Notes: a model not told the origin generated them from the sequence alone. A stretch of DNA of 59,442 nt from [Streptosporangium] indianense (GCF_021474405.1 NZ_JAKEIO010000035.1:1-59442); one strand, 5' to 3'. Shown: positions 18,958 through 27,790, numbered from the stretch's first letter. Made by a program: numbers and translations.

Positions 18958-19869
18958 ATGAGGAGCAGAAACCCGGTCTTCTCGCGACGGGGGTTCAGCC
19001 GCGACAACGGCTACGCGGGCTTCAACACCGCGCCGCAGGCCGGGGGTCCCGCTGTCGCCACCCAGGGCAACCCGTACGCCCAGCCGACGGGCAACCCGTA
19101 CGCGCAGAACCCGTACGCGCAGAACCCTTACGCCCAGCAGCAGGACCTGCAGTACGGCGCGCCGCCGCAGGCCCCGGCCACCACCGGCCGGATGACCATC
19201 GACGACGTCGTCCTGCGCACGGCGAGCACGCTCGGTGTGCTCATCCTCACCGCGGCGCTCTCCTGGGCCCTGCTGCCGGTCGACGACGCCAACATCAGCC
19301 GTAGCTACGGCATCGGTATCGGCGCCGCCCTGATCGGCATGGTCCTGGCGTTCGTGCAGTCCTTCAAGCGCAAGGCCTCGCCGGCGCTGATCCTGACGTA
19401 CGCCGCGTTCGAGGGTGTCTTCCTCGGCGTCGTCTCCAACATCGTCGACAACCGCATCGCCGACGGTGCGGCCATGCAGGCCGTGATCGGCACCATGGCG
19501 GTCTTCGCCGGTGTGCTGATCGCGTACAAGGCCGGCTGGATCCGCGTCAACCGCCGCTTCTACGGCTTCGTGATGGCGGCCGCGCTCGGCTTCATCCTGC
19601 TGATGACCGTGAACCTGCTGTTCGCGGTGTTCGGCGGCGGTGACGGCCTCGGCTTCCGCAGTGGTGCCCTCGGCGTCGTCTTCGGCGTCATCGGCATCAT
19701 CCTCGGCGCCTGCTTCCTCGCCCTGGACTTCAAGCAGGTCGAGGACGGCATCGCCTACGGTGCCCCGCGCGAGGAGGCCTGGCTCGCGGCCTTCGGCCTC
19801 ACGCTGACGCTGGTGTGGATCTACCTGGAGTTCCTGAGGCTCCTCTCGATCCTCAACAGCAGCGACTAG
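18958..19869 (+). CDS. Bax inhibitor-1/YccA-like integral membrane protein
   Basis: 303 aa from ATG 18958, preceded by GGAGGAGTG. The N-terminal ~80 residues are cytoplasmic and of low complexity, with Gly/Ala/Gln and four NPYAQ units (about 41-63). The rest is seven hydrophobic segments (about 85-300), including VLILTAALSWALLPV, ILTYAAFEGVFLGVVSNIV and the C-terminal LTLTLVWIYLEFLRLLSIL. The segment VVFGVIGIILGACFLALDFK followed by the acidic QVEDG is typical of BI-1/YccA (UPF0005) proteins, which can act as pH-sensitive Ca2+ leak channels in other bacteria. Physiological role in Streptomyces is unknown. A perfect hairpin terminator follows. Confidence 0.88.
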   Translation: MRSRNPVFSRRGFSRDNGYAGFNTAPQAGGPAVATQGNPYAQPTGNPYAQNPYAQNPYAQQQDLQYGAPPQAPATTGRMTIDDVVLRTASTLGVLILTAALSWALLPVDDANISRSYGIGIGAALIGMVLAFVQSFKRKASPALILTYAAFEGVFLGVVSNIVDNRIADGAAMQAVIGTMAVFAGVLIAYKAGWIRVNRRFYGFVMAAALGFILLMTVNLLFAVFGGGDGLGFRSGALGVVFGVIGIILGACFLALDFKQVEDGIAYGAPREEAWLAAFGLTLTLVWIYLEFLRLLSILNSSD

Positions 19870-19887
19870 TTTTCGACGGTCGTAGCG

Positions 19888-19919
19888 CGAAGGGCCCCGG
19901 CTTCGGCCGGGGCCCTTCG
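19888..19919 (+). terminator. Hairpin terminator after the Bax1/YccA-like gene
   Basis: A 14-bp stem CGAAGGGCCCCGGC with its complement is closed by a TTCG tetraloop. It lies between convergent genes and may serve both. Confidence 0.85.
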
Positions 19920-19940
19920 TCGTCGGGGGGAGGACGCGCG

Positions 19941-20171
19941 CTAGACGAGTTTGCGCGCGGCCCTCCTCAGGTCGTACTCGTGGACGATCGCCTTGGCGTG
20001 ACCGTAAGCGAGGTTGTGTTCGTGCCGGAGCCAGCTGACCTTTTCCTCGAAGCGGAAGAGCGCCGGGCCTTCGTCGACGGTGCGCAACCAGTCGGAGATC
20101 TCACGACCGGTGCAGTGCGGGATGCGGGCGAGCATGTTGCGATGGGTCTCTTCGGAGAAGACTTGGGACAT
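19941..20171 (-). CDS. DUF4287-like small protein
   Basis: 76-aa protein from ATG 20171. The sequence contains ISDWLRTVDEGPALFRFEEK and VSWLRHEHNLAYGHAKAIVH. The second segment is the W-L-(K/R)-x-(E/H)-H-x-L-x-x-G-H-A core of the DUF4287 family, whose members occur as small proteins or fused to DUF5655. The biochemical role is unknown. It is divergent from the next small gene with about 100 bp between them, and convergent with the Bax1-like gene. Confidence 0.8.
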   Translation of the reverse strand: MSQVFSEETHRNMLARIPHCTGREISDWLRTVDEGPALFRFEEKVSWLRHEHNLAYGHAKAIVHEYDLRRAARKLV

Positions 20172-20272
20172 CGGCGCCTCCGGACGCTGGGATGTAAGCC
20201 GGTCCTTGAGGTCACGGTGCCTGAGTGTTCGCCCGTTGGCAACAGTCCCGGTGCGACGCGTACGCTCGCGGC

Positions 20273-20584
20273 GTGGTTGATACGACGCCTCTGAGCCGTG
20301 CGGTGGAGCACTTCGCCGATCGATTGAGGGCCGCCCCCCAGAGCCGGTTGCAGCGGGGTGCTGCCGCCGAGGCCCTGGAGCTGGCCCGGGAGTTGGCCCG
20401 GAGGGCGCAGGCTCTCGAGGAGCCGGGCGTGGAGCCTCGGGAGATGCCGGATGCGGGGATGTTTGCGGCCGCAGATCAGATCACCGTGGCGGGGCACGAT
20501 CTGGAGGTTGTGCTGTCCGGTGATGCGGACGTCGCTGAAGCGGTGCAGTTGGTGGAAGAAGCGCAGAAGCGGGCGGGTGTCTGA
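20273..20584 (+). CDS. Small conserved hypothetical protein
   Basis: 103 aa from GTG 20273. The sequence is strongly helical and Ala/Arg/Glu-rich in its first half (SRAVEHFADRLRAAPQSRLQ, ALELARELARRAQALEE), then has EMPDAGMFAAADQITVAGHD and a C-terminal helix ending KRAGV. No catalytic motif or membrane segment is recognised. Codon usage is somewhat less G/C-biased than the neighbours (several TT/GT third positions) but consistent with coding. Similar small proteins are common in Streptomyces; function unknown. Confidence 0.7.
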   Translation: MVDTTPLSRAVEHFADRLRAAPQSRLQRGAAAEALELARELARRAQALEEPGVEPREMPDAGMFAAADQITVAGHDLEVVLSGDADVAEAVQLVEEAQKRAGV

Positions 20585-20597
20585 GCTTCCTGCCCGG

Positions 20598-20674
20598 GTG
20601 CGGGCCGTCATCGGTTGCTCGCGCCCACGCGGCGGAGCCGCATGTCGACACAGCCCCGCGCCCCTGGCGGGGCG
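20598..20674. repeat. Dispersed Streptomyces-type intergenic repeat between convergent genes
   Basis: This segment contains CGCGCCCACGCGGCGGAGCC, CGCATGTCGACACAGCCCCG and CGCGCCCCTGGCGGGG. It resembles a sequence seen many times in Streptomyces intergenic regions (recollection). CCCCGC/GCGGGG (20654-20659/20667-20672) forms a small hairpin. It fills the gap between a + strand and a - strand gene 3' end. The AGGGGCGCGGGG core (reverse strand) is shared with the array at 29.9-30.3 kb. Confidence 0.65.
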
Positions 20675-20679
20675 TTCCA

Positions 20680-21462
20680 CTACAGGGACGCGATGACCCG
20701 GTCCGCCAGGATGTAGACGTTCTCCTCGCCGCATTCGAACGTGAGGGTGTACGCGCCCGAGATGCCGGAGCCGCCCAGGAGGACCGGCGTGGCGCCGGCG
20801 CGGAGGGCCGCCGCGAGGTGCTCCGCCGTCTCCCGGTGGCCCGGGGTCATGCACAGGGTCGTGCCGTCGGCGAAGACGTAGACGTCCAGGGTGCCCAGCG
20901 GGCCGGGACGGACGTCCGTCAGCTCCACGCGGGCGGAGGCCAGCTCCTCCAGGGTGGCGACCGTGCGCTCGTGGTCGTTCACGGCCGGCGACTGGGCCGG
21001 CACGAAGTCCGGGTGGGAGGGGTGGCGACGGCGGGCCGCGGCCAGCTCCGGGGACTCCCCGAGCGGCTCCTCGGTGTCCGCACCGTGCTCGGACACCGGC
21101 TCCAGACCCGCGAAATCGGCCTGCCGGGGCAGGAACAGGTCGTGGTCGGGCAGGCCCAGCATCGGGGGCGCGTCGGAGGCGTCACGGGCCTCCTGGGCGG
21201 CCCAGAACGCCCGCGCCTCGGCGAGTTCGCGCTCCCGCTCCTCGGCGAGCGCCGCCGCCACGGCGGCACGTATCTCATCGGTGTCGGCAGTGGCGCGGGC
21301 GGCGGGCAGCAGCGCACGGGTGGTGGCGGCGCGGCTCTCGGCCAGCGCGGTGTGCAGGGCCGCCACCTGGCGGCGCAGCTGCAGGACGGTGCGCAGGACG
21401 GCGACGCCCACGGCTCCCGTGGCGGCCGTGGTGACCAGCAACGCGATCGGCATGGCGCTCAC
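20680..21462 (-). CDS. Membrane-anchored coiled-coil protein of unknown function
   Basis: 260 aa from a GTG start at 21462 (GGGAG 7 nt upstream). One N-terminal hydrophobic segment (about 5-25, [20 protein letters not shown]) is followed by a coiled-coil region ([20 protein letters not shown] and [20 protein letters not shown]). A linker leads to a C-terminal domain (about 150-260) with [40 protein letters not shown] and [21 protein letters not shown] recognise no enzyme motif. Similar proteins occur in Streptomyces and are annotated hypothetical. It faces the small + strand gene across a repeat. Confidence 0.75.
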   Translation of the reverse strand: MSAMPIALLVTTAATGAVGVAVLRTVLQLRRQVAALHTALAESRAATTRALLPAARATADTDEIRAAVAAALAEERERELAEARAFWAAQEARDASDAPPMLGLPDHDLFLPRQADFAGLEPVSEHGADTEEPLGESPELAAARRRHPSHPDFVPAQSPAVNDHERTVATLEELASARVELTDVRPGPLGTLDVYVFADGTTLCMTPGHRETAEHLAAALRAGATPVLLGGSGISGAYTLTFECGEENVYILADRVIASL

Positions 21463-21660
21463 TGACGTACTCCCGGTTCAAAGTCGACCCCCGACTTCCT
21501 ACATCAGCTTGAAGGGCGGACTAACCAGCTGTCAGTGCGTAACGTCACGAAACGGACAGGGCTTCGGTGTCGGGGGAGGTGGTGTGGCTACTGTGACCTG
21601 CTCTTCTTGCCTGGCGCAGGGAGATAGGTCACATCCTGGGGGAGATTGGATCACAAAGCA

Positions 21661-21693
21661 GCCCAGAACCCTGTTGTTTCCAGGGTTCTGGGC
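21661..21693 (-). terminator. Hairpin terminator of the thiolase gene
   Basis: GCCCAGAACCCTG (21661-21673) and its perfect complement (21681-21693) form a 13-bp stem with a 7-nt loop, 43 nt past the thiolase stop codon. The remaining 170 bp up to the neighbouring gene hold only that gene's ribosome-binding and promoter region. Confidence 0.85.
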
Positions 21694-21735
21694 CGGGAGC
21701 TCACAGCGGGTGCTATGGCGGCTACGGCGTGCCGC

Positions 21736-22959
21736 TCAGCTGAGGCGCTCGATGACCATGGCCATGCCCTGGCCGCCGCCGACGCACATCGTCTCCAGAC
21801 CGAACTGCTTGTCGTGGAACTGGAGGGAGTTGATGAGCGTGGTGGCGATGCGGGCGCCGGTCATGCCGAAGGGGTGGCCGACGGCGATGGCGCCGCCGTT
21901 GACGTTCAGCTTCTCCAGCGGGATGCCCAGGTCGCGGTAGGAGGGGATCACCTGCGCGGCGAAGGCCTCGTTGATCTCGACCAGGTCGATGTCGCCGATG
22001 GTCAGGCCGGCGCGCTTGAGGGCCTGGTTGCTCGCCTCGACCGGGCCGAGGCCCATGATCTCGGGGGAGAGGCCGGAGACTCCCGTCGACACGATGCGGG
22101 CGAGCGGGGTGAGGCCCAGCTCGCGGGCCTTGGTGTCGGACATGATCACGAGGGCGGCGGCGCCGTCGTTCAGCGGGCAGCAGTTGGCGGCCGTGACCAT
22201 GCCGTCGGGGCGGAACACGGGCTTCAGGCCCTGCACGCCCTCCAGGGTGACGCCGGCGCGGGGGCCGTCGTCCTTGGTGACGACCGTGCCGTCGGGCAGG
22301 GTCACCGGGGTGATCTCGCGCTCCCAGAAGCCGTTCTTGATGGCTTCCTCGGCGAGGTTCTGCGAGCGGACGCCGAACTCGTCCATGTCCTGGCGGGTGA
22401 CGCCCTTGAGGCGCGCCAGGTTCTCGGCGGTCTGGCCCATCGCGATGTACGGGTCGGGCAGCAGGCCGTCCTCGCGCGGGTCGTGCCAGGTCGAGCCCTC
22501 GGACTCGGCGACCGCGGCGGTACGGGCCTCGGCGTCCGCGAACAGCGGGTTGTGCGTGTCCGGGAGGCTGTCGGAGTTGCCCTTGACGTAACGGGAGACC
22601 GTCTCGACGCCGGCCGAGATGAAGACGTCGCCCTCACCGGCCTTGATGGCGTGCAGGGCCATCCGGGAGGTCTGGAGGGAGGAGGAGCAGTACCGGGTGA
22701 CGGTGCAGCCCGGCAGGTGGTCCATGCCCATCTGCACGGCGACGACGCGGCCGAGGTTGTGGCCCTGCTCGCCGCCGGGCAGACCGCAGCCGAGCATCAG
22801 GTCGTCGATGTCCCTCGGGTCCAGCTCGGGGACCTTGGCCAGGGCGGCCTGGATGATCGTGGCGGTCAGGTCGTCCGGCCGCATGTCCTTCAGGGAGCCC
22901 TTGAAGGCGCGGCCGATGGGGGAGCGGGCGGCTGAGACGATCACGGCTTCGGGCATCAC
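21736..22959 (-). CDS. Acetyl-CoA C-acyltransferase (thiolase)
   Basis: 407 aa. Thiolases cleave 3-ketoacyl-CoA in beta-oxidation or condense acyl-CoA units. The N-terminal [20 protein letters not shown], the nucleophilic Cys in [20 protein letters not shown], the His motif [19 protein letters not shown] and the C-terminal Cys motif [13 protein letters not shown] identify an intact catalytic set. Length and motifs fit degradative FadA-type more than short biosynthetic enzymes, but the two classes are not certain from sequence alone. An acyl-CoA dehydrogenase is encoded 31 kb away in this window but there is no local fadB-like gene. Confidence 0.94.
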   Translation of the reverse strand: MMPEAVIVSAARSPIGRAFKGSLKDMRPDDLTATIIQAALAKVPELDPRDIDDLMLGCGLPGGEQGHNLGRVVAVQMGMDHLPGCTVTRYCSSSLQTSRMALHAIKAGEGDVFISAGVETVSRYVKGNSDSLPDTHNPLFADAEARTAAVAESEGSTWHDPREDGLLPDPYIAMGQTAENLARLKGVTRQDMDEFGVRSQNLAEEAIKNGFWEREITPVTLPDGTVVTKDDGPRAGVTLEGVQGLKPVFRPDGMVTAANCCPLNDGAAALVIMSDTKARELGLTPLARIVSTGVSGLSPEIMGLGPVEASNQALKRAGLTIGDIDLVEINEAFAAQVIPSYRDLGIPLEKLNVNGGAIAVGHPFGMTGARIATTLINSLQFHDKQFGLETMCVGGGQGMAMVIERLS

Positions 22960-23117
22960 GGCTCCATTGACGTACCGGGTGGTCTGGCGGGCTCACTGGG
23001 AAGTTACCCGTACGTAGGGGCTGGGTCACGGGTGTCGCGGTGTGACCCTGACCGCAGTTTCCAAGCGCTTGCTTTTTCTCGCTGCCCGGCTCCCTCCTCA
23101 GCTCTTCTCGGCTCTCC

Positions 23118-24143
23118 TCAGCTCGACGGCGTCGCGGGGGCCGGCTCCTGCTCGGATACCCGCCGGCGCCGCCGCCGCTTCAGCAGGGCCCAGGGGCCGC
23201 GCGGCCCGCTCGGCATCGCCGCCGCGACCTCCGTGCCCGCCTCCGAGGCGGCCTCCGCCGCCGCCCGTGCCACCGGCAGGAAGCCCTCGCGGCGCGAGGC
23301 GTCCGGGCGCTCCTCCTCGGCGGGCCACAGCCCCAGGGAGGCGCAGACGGTCGGCAGGACCGCCATCGCCGCCGTCGCGTAGCCCTCGGCCGACGGGTGG
23401 TAGCTGTCCGGGCCGAACAGCTCGCGCGGGTTCTCGGCGAACTCCGGGCCCAGCAGGTCGCCCAGCGACACGGTGCGGCCGCCCTGCTCGACGACTCCGA
23501 TCGTCTGGGCGGCCGCCAGCTGGCGTGAGGCCCGCCGGGCCAGCCAGCGCAACGGCTGCCGCACCGGCTCGATCGTGCCCAGGTCGGGGCAGGTGCCGAC
23601 CACGACCTCCGCGCCGGCCGTGCGCAGCCGCCGGACCGCCGAGGACAGACAGCGCACCGAGCGGGTCGCCGGCATGCGGTGGGTGACGTCGTTCGCCCCG
23701 ACCATGATCACGCAGATGTCGGGCACGGGGCCGGGACCGGCCAGCACCAGGGCCACCTGCCGGTCCAGGTCGTCCGAGCATGCCCCTGGGGTCGCCACCG
23801 TGCGCAGCTCCACCGGGCGCTCCGCCAGCGCCGCGAGCCCCGACGCCAGCAGCGCCCCCGGTGTCTGCCCGCCCCGGTGCACACCCTGGCCCGCGGCCGT
23901 GGAGTCACCCAGCATCGTCAGCCTCAGCGCGGTCCCGCCCGGACCGGCGTACGTACGGCCGTACAGCCCGTCCGCGTGCGGCACACGAGGGGACGTGCCG
24001 TTGCCCACCCGGCGCCGCGCCAGCTGCACCTCGGCCAGCACCAGCCCCAGTGCCGCCGCCCCGGCCAGACCGACCCCGCCGCCGCCATAAGCCGCGCCGG
24101 CCGCGATCCGCCGGGCCACCCTCGCCCTCGACATGCTCGTCAT
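23118..24143 (-). CDS. SGNH/GDSL-type hydrolase
   Basis: 341 aa from ATG 24143, preceded by GAGGAGG; an upstream in-frame extension would precede the signal anchor and is not used. An N-terminal hydrophobic segment (about 14-36, AAYGGGGVGLAGAAALGLVL) suggests an exported or membrane-anchored enzyme. SGNH blocks: I, LTMLGDSTAAGQGV with the catalytic Ser; III, IMVGANDVTH with Asn; V, DSYHPSAEGYATAAM with Asp and His. The C-terminus is Arg/Lys-rich (LLKRRRRRRV). The activity is probably an esterase or lipase on an unknown ester. It lies divergently next to the cystathionine beta-synthase gene with about 160 bp between starts. Confidence 0.9.
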   Translation of the reverse strand: MTSMSRARVARRIAAGAAYGGGGVGLAGAAALGLVLAEVQLARRRVGNGTSPRVPHADGLYGRTYAGPGGTALRLTMLGDSTAAGQGVHRGGQTPGALLASGLAALAERPVELRTVATPGACSDDLDRQVALVLAGPGPVPDICVIMVGANDVTHRMPATRSVRCLSSAVRRLRTAGAEVVVGTCPDLGTIEPVRQPLRWLARRASRQLAAAQTIGVVEQGGRTVSLGDLLGPEFAENPRELFGPDSYHPSAEGYATAAMAVLPTVCASLGLWPAEEERPDASRREGFLPVARAAAEAASEAGTEVAAAMPSGPRGPWALLKRRRRRRVSEQEPAPATPSS

Positions 24144-24301
24144 GCGTCGCCGCCACCTCCTCGAACCCGTACACCCAGTGCTTGCCCCGTACAGCCCGTC
24201 GTCCAATCGCAACCGGGAGTGAACGACCGTCACGGACCACGGGGAGGTCATAGGCTGGCGGCACCATCAGGATCACTTCTTTGCGGCATCCGGAGACAAC
24301 G

Positions 24302-25690
24302 GTGCAATTCCACGACTCGATGATCAGCCTCGTCGGCAACACCCCGCTGGTGAAGCTCAACAGCGTGACCAAGGGCATCAGGGCGACCGTCCTGGCCAAG
24401 GTGGAGTACTTCAACCCCGGCGGTTCGGTGAAGGACCGCATCGCCCTGCGCATGATCGAGGCGGCGGAGGAGAGCGGCGCGCTCAAGCCCGGCGGCACGA
24501 TCGTCGAGCCGACCAGCGGCAACACCGGCGTCGGGCTCGCCATCGTGGCGCAGCAGAAGGGGTACAAGTGCATCTTCGTGTGCCCCGACAAGGTGAGCAC
24601 CGACAAGATCAACGTGCTGCGCGCCTACGGTGCCGAGGTCGTGGTCTGCCCGACGGCCGTCGACCCCGAGCACCCGGACTCGTACTACAACGTCTCCGAC
24701 CGGCTGGTCCGTGAGACGCCGGGCGCCTGGAAGCCCGACCAGTACTCCAACCCCAACAACCCGCTCTCCCACTACCACTCGACCGGCCCGGAGCTGTGGG
24801 AGCAGACGGAGGGGAAGATCACCCACTTCGTGGCGGGCGTGGGCACCGGCGGCACCATCTCCGGGACCGGCCGCTACCTCAAGGAGATCAGCGACGGCTC
24901 CGTGAGGGTCGTCGGCGCGGACCCCGAGGGCTCCGTCTACTCCGGCGGCTCCGGCCGTCCGTACCTCGTCGAGGGCGTCGGTGAGGACTTCTGGCCGACC
25001 GCCTACGACCGCACCGTCGCGGACGAGATCGTCGCCGTGTCCGACAAGGACTCCTTCCAGATGACCCGCCGCCTCGCCAAGGAGGAGGGCCTGCTGGTCG
25101 GCGGCTCCTGCGGCATGGCGGTCGTCGCCGCGCTGGAGGTCGCCGAGCGGCTCGGCCCGGACGACGTCGTGGTGGTCCTGCTGCCGGACAGCGGCCGCGG
25201 CTACCTCAGCAAGATCTTCAACGACGAGTGGATGGCCGACTACGGCTTCCTGGAGGACACCGGACCGAGCGCCCGCGTCGCCGACGTCCTGAACGACAAG
25301 GAGGGCGACCGCATGCCCTCCCTCGTCCACATGCACCCGGAGGAGACGGTCGGTCAGGCCATCGACGTGCTGCGCGAGTACGGCGTCTCGCAGATGCCCG
25401 TCGTCAAGCCGGGCGCCGGCCACCCCGACGTGATGGCCGCCGAGGTCGTCGGCTCGGTCGTGGAACGCGAGCTGCTGGACGCGCTGTTCAGCAAGAACGC
25501 CTCGCTCGACGACCCGCTGGAGAAGCACATGTCCGCGCCGCTGCCCCAGGTCGGCTCCGGCGAGCCGGTCGCGGACCTGATGGCCGTGCTGGGCAAGGCG
25601 GACGCGGCGATCGTCCTCGTCGAGGGCAAGCCGACCGGTGTGGTCAGCCGGCAGGACCTGCTGTCCTTCCTCGCCCGCACGGGGAAGTGA
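24302..25690 (+). CDS. Cystathionine beta-synthase
   Basis: 462 aa from GTG 24302. PLP-dependent fold-type II enzyme that joins serine and homocysteine to cystathionine in transsulfuration. The catalytic domain (about 1-310) has SLVGNTPLVKL, the PLP-Lys motif NPGGSVKDRIALRM, the substrate loop EPTSGNTGVGLAI, and the PLP-phosphate glycine loop GVGTGGTISGTGRYL. Two C-terminal CBS (Bateman) domains (about 335-460) follow, including PEETVGQAIDVLREYGVSQM and GKPTGVVSRQDLLSFLART, which in other enzymes bind adenosyl ligands. The two-CBS architecture separates it from plain cysteine synthases. It is monocistronic and divergent from the SGNH hydrolase. Confidence 0.94.
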   Translation: MQFHDSMISLVGNTPLVKLNSVTKGIRATVLAKVEYFNPGGSVKDRIALRMIEAAEESGALKPGGTIVEPTSGNTGVGLAIVAQQKGYKCIFVCPDKVSTDKINVLRAYGAEVVVCPTAVDPEHPDSYYNVSDRLVRETPGAWKPDQYSNPNNPLSHYHSTGPELWEQTEGKITHFVAGVGTGGTISGTGRYLKEISDGSVRVVGADPEGSVYSGGSGRPYLVEGVGEDFWPTAYDRTVADEIVAVSDKDSFQMTRRLAKEEGLLVGGSCGMAVVAALEVAERLGPDDVVVVLLPDSGRGYLSKIFNDEWMADYGFLEDTGPSARVADVLNDKEGDRMPSLVHMHPEETVGQAIDVLREYGVSQMPVVKPGAGHPDVMAAEVVGSVVERELLDALFSKNASLDDPLEKHMSAPLPQVGSGEPVADLMAVLGKADAAIVLVEGKPTGVVSRQDLLSFLARTGK

Positions 25691-25799
25691 CGGCCGACCC
25701 CCGCTGAACCGCCCGTGAACCGGGCCGACTTGCGACGTCCGTGATCTTCGCGGACTTCGCGCAACCGGTACGCGGGTGTCACGTTCGCGCAGCACCCGC

Positions 25800-25919
25800 T
25801 TAACACGCGTCCTGCACATTGGTGGATGTCGGCAAGGGCGGGAGCGGCTCCCCGTCCGAACCGGCGCCGAACGGCGTCAAGGACCTCCGGAGCGGCTCCC
25901 GGACCTCCACGGACGCCAT
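25800..25919 (-). CDS. Candidate 39-aa small ORF
   Basis: ATG at 25919 to TAA at 25800, 39 codons: starts MASVEVREPLRRSLTPFG and ends PPLPTSTNVQDAC. G+C by codon position, counted by hand, is about 64/59/87% (positions 1/2/3), near the coding pattern of the window. It has no clear ribosome-binding site, which lowers confidence; an in-frame GTG farther upstream would run through a strong hairpin. It lies downstream of the terminator of the HTH regulator. No modification enzyme is adjacent. The peptide is soluble with a single terminal Cys and is not recognised. The call rests on base composition only. Confidence 0.3.
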   Translation of the reverse strand: MASVEVREPLRRSLTPFGAGSDGEPLPPLPTSTNVQDAC

Positions 25920-25957
25920 GGACGCGTACGCCCGGCCCTGACCGGGCCCGCGTCCTT

Positions 25958-26012
25958 CGCGGGGACCGCCGTCGTCCCGCCCCCCGTTCACGGGGGTGCG
26001 GCGGTCCCCGCG
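25958..26012 (-). terminator. Long hairpin downstream of the HTH regulator
   Basis: CGCGGGGACCGCC (25958-25970) pairs perfectly with 26000-26012. A nested hairpin CCCCCG-TTCA-CGGGGG (25981-25996) sits in its loop. It lies 18 nt past the regulator stop. The rest of the 340-bp stretch 25691-26030 holds only the candidate small ORF and nothing else that I recognise. Confidence 0.8.
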
Positions 26013-26030
26013 CACCTCACTCACACGGCT

Positions 26031-26882
26031 TCAGCCCGTCCCGCTCGTCGCCCAGCTCCCCAGCAGCGCCAGGCGCTCCGCCGTCTGCGAACCCGGCTCC
26101 GGCGTGTACGCCACGATCGTCTGGTCCGGGGCGGCCGGGATCGTCAGGGTCTCGTAGGGGAGGGTCAGCAGACCCGCGACCGGGTGCCGCAGGAGCTTCA
26201 CGCCGTGGTCGCAGGGCTTGACCAGGTGGTCGGCCCACAGATGGCGGAACCGCTCGCTGGCCCGGGACAGTTCCGCGACGAGCTCCGCCGTGGCGGGGTC
26301 GCCCGGGTGGTGGCCCGCCTGCAGCCGCAGATGCGCGACCATCTGGGCGGTGACGTCGTCCCAGTCCGGGTAGAGCTCGCGCGCCTCCGGGTCGAGGAAC
26401 AGACGCCGCGGCAGGCTGAGGTCGCCCGGGCCGCCGAAGCCGAGCACGGCGTCGGCGAGGGCGTTCCAGGCGAGCACCTCCATACGGTGGTCCAGGACGT
26501 AGGCCGGGCTGCGGTCCATGCCGTCCAGCAGCAGCCGCACACCCGGCCGCACCCGGGACGCGGCCGGCCCGGGCCCGTCCTGCCGCCGGGGCCGGGCCAC
26601 CGCCCTCAGATACGCCTGCTCGGCCTCGTCCAGCCGCAGCACCCGCGCGATCGCGTCCAGCACGGCGTCCGACACGCCCCCGGACCTGGTCCGGGACGGG
26701 TCCCCGGGACCCCGGGACTGTTCGAGGCGGACGTAGTAGTCGACGCTGACCCCGGCCAGCTGCGCCACCTCCTCACGGCGCAGACCCGGGACGCGGCGGC
26801 GGCCGTACGACGGCAGCCCCACCTCCTCCGGCCGGATCCGGGCGCGGCGCGAGCGCAGGAAGTCTCCCAGTTGTCCGTCCAT
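26031..26882 (-). CDS. HTH transcriptional regulator with MmyB-like ligand domain
   Basis: 283 aa from ATG 26882. An N-terminal Xre-type helix-turn-helix (about 5-85) contains DFLRSRRARIRPEEVGLP, VPGLRREEVAQLAGVSVDYY and RLEQSRGP. The C-terminal ligand-binding domain has PAYVLDHRMEVLAWNALADA, HLRLQAGHHPGDPATAELV and FRHLWADHLVKPCDHGVKLL. This is the common actinomycete MmyB-like family, members of which usually repress a divergently encoded oxidoreductase. Here the divergent gene is a short-chain dehydrogenase only about 146 bp away, which is the likely target. The ligand is not predictable. Confidence 0.9.
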   Translation of the reverse strand: MDGQLGDFLRSRRARIRPEEVGLPSYGRRRVPGLRREEVAQLAGVSVDYYVRLEQSRGPGDPSRTRSGGVSDAVLDAIARVLRLDEAEQAYLRAVARPRRQDGPGPAASRVRPGVRLLLDGMDRSPAYVLDHRMEVLAWNALADAVLGFGGPGDLSLPRRLFLDPEARELYPDWDDVTAQMVAHLRLQAGHHPGDPATAELVAELSRASERFRHLWADHLVKPCDHGVKLLRHPVAGLLTLPYETLTIPAAPDQTIVAYTPEPGSQTAERLALLGSWATSGTG

Positions 26883-27028
26883 GGGCCCCGAGCCTAGGCC
26901 GTCCGGGCCCGGCGAACCTGGTACCGGCAGACCCAGGAAAAGCGCTGCCCTGGGTAGGGCGGCCGAAGCCGCCGAGGGTGGTGTCCGAGGCCGGGGAGAC
27001 GCCCCGGCCGCCACCGAGGGGGTATCCC

Positions 27029-27790
27029 ATGTCGTACGACAACCTGGCCGGCCGCACCGCCGTCGTCACCGGAGCCGCGAGCGGGATCGGCGAGGCCGTC
27101 GCCGTACTGCTGGCCGCTCGGGGAGCCCGGGTGGCGCTGGTGGCCCGGCGTGCGGAACGGCTGACGGCGATCGCCGGGAAGATCCGGGCCGACGGCGGAC
27201 AGGCCCTGGCCGTCGCCGCCGACGTCACCGACGAGACGTCCGTCGCGGACGCCGCCGACCGCGTCCACGCCGAGTACGGGACCGTCGACCTCGTCGTGAA
27301 CTGCGCCGGCGTGATGCTGCCGCACCCCGTCGACGCCCGGCGCGCCGACGAGTGGCAGCGGATGCTCGACACCAACGTCGCCGGGGTGCTGCGCATGATC
27401 GGCGCCTTCACCGGCGACCTGGTGGACGCCGCAGCGAGCGGCCGTACGGCCGACATCGTCAACATCTCGTCCATCGCCGCGCACGTCAGCTTCCCGAACT
27501 ACGCGGTGTACGGCGCGACCAAGGCGGCCGTCACCTATCTGTCGGAAGCCCTGCGCGGGGAGTTCGGGCCCCGGGACGTCCGGGTCACCAACATCGAACC
27601 CGGCTTCGTCGAGAGCGAGCTGCGCACCCACATCGCCGACGCGGAACTGTCCCGGCAGGTCGAGGGCATGCTCGACGCGGTGGGCGCGCTGTCCGCCGAG
27701 GAGCTGGCCGACCTGGTGGCCTACGTGACGAGCCGGCCCCGCCGGGTCAATCTGCGCCAGATCGTCGCGCTGCCCACCCGGCAGGTCTGA
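27029..27790 (+). CDS. Short-chain dehydrogenase/reductase (SDR)
   Basis: 253 aa from ATG 27029. NAD(P)-dependent classical SDR: cofactor motif VTGAASGIGEAVAVLLAARG, the NAG motif VVNCAGVM, the catalytic Ser in NISSIAAHVSF and the YxxxK pair in YAVYGATKAAVTYLSEAL. An Arg soon after the cofactor loop (VALVARRAERL) suggests NADP preference. Substrate unknown. It is divergent from the MmyB-like regulator, the usual arrangement for this regulator family. The 3' end lies 19 bp from the end of the convergent membrane-protein gene. Confidence 0.92.
   Translation: MSYDNLAGRTAVVTGAASGIGEAVAVLLAARGARVALVARRAERLTAIAGKIRADGGQALAVAADVTDETSVADAADRVHAEYGTVDLVVNCAGVMLPHPVDARRADEWQRMLDTNVAGVLRMIGAFTGDLVDAAASGRTADIVNISSIAAHVSFPNYAVYGATKAAVTYLSEALRGEFGPRDVRVTNIEPGFVESELRTHIADAELSRQVEGMLDAVGALSAEELADLVAYVTSRPRRVNLRQIVALPTRQV

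Noticed and set aside
26978..27028. Longer N-terminus for the SDR
   Set aside because: The extra residues are Pro-rich and precede the normal SDR start; ATG 27029 directly precedes the cofactor-binding region.
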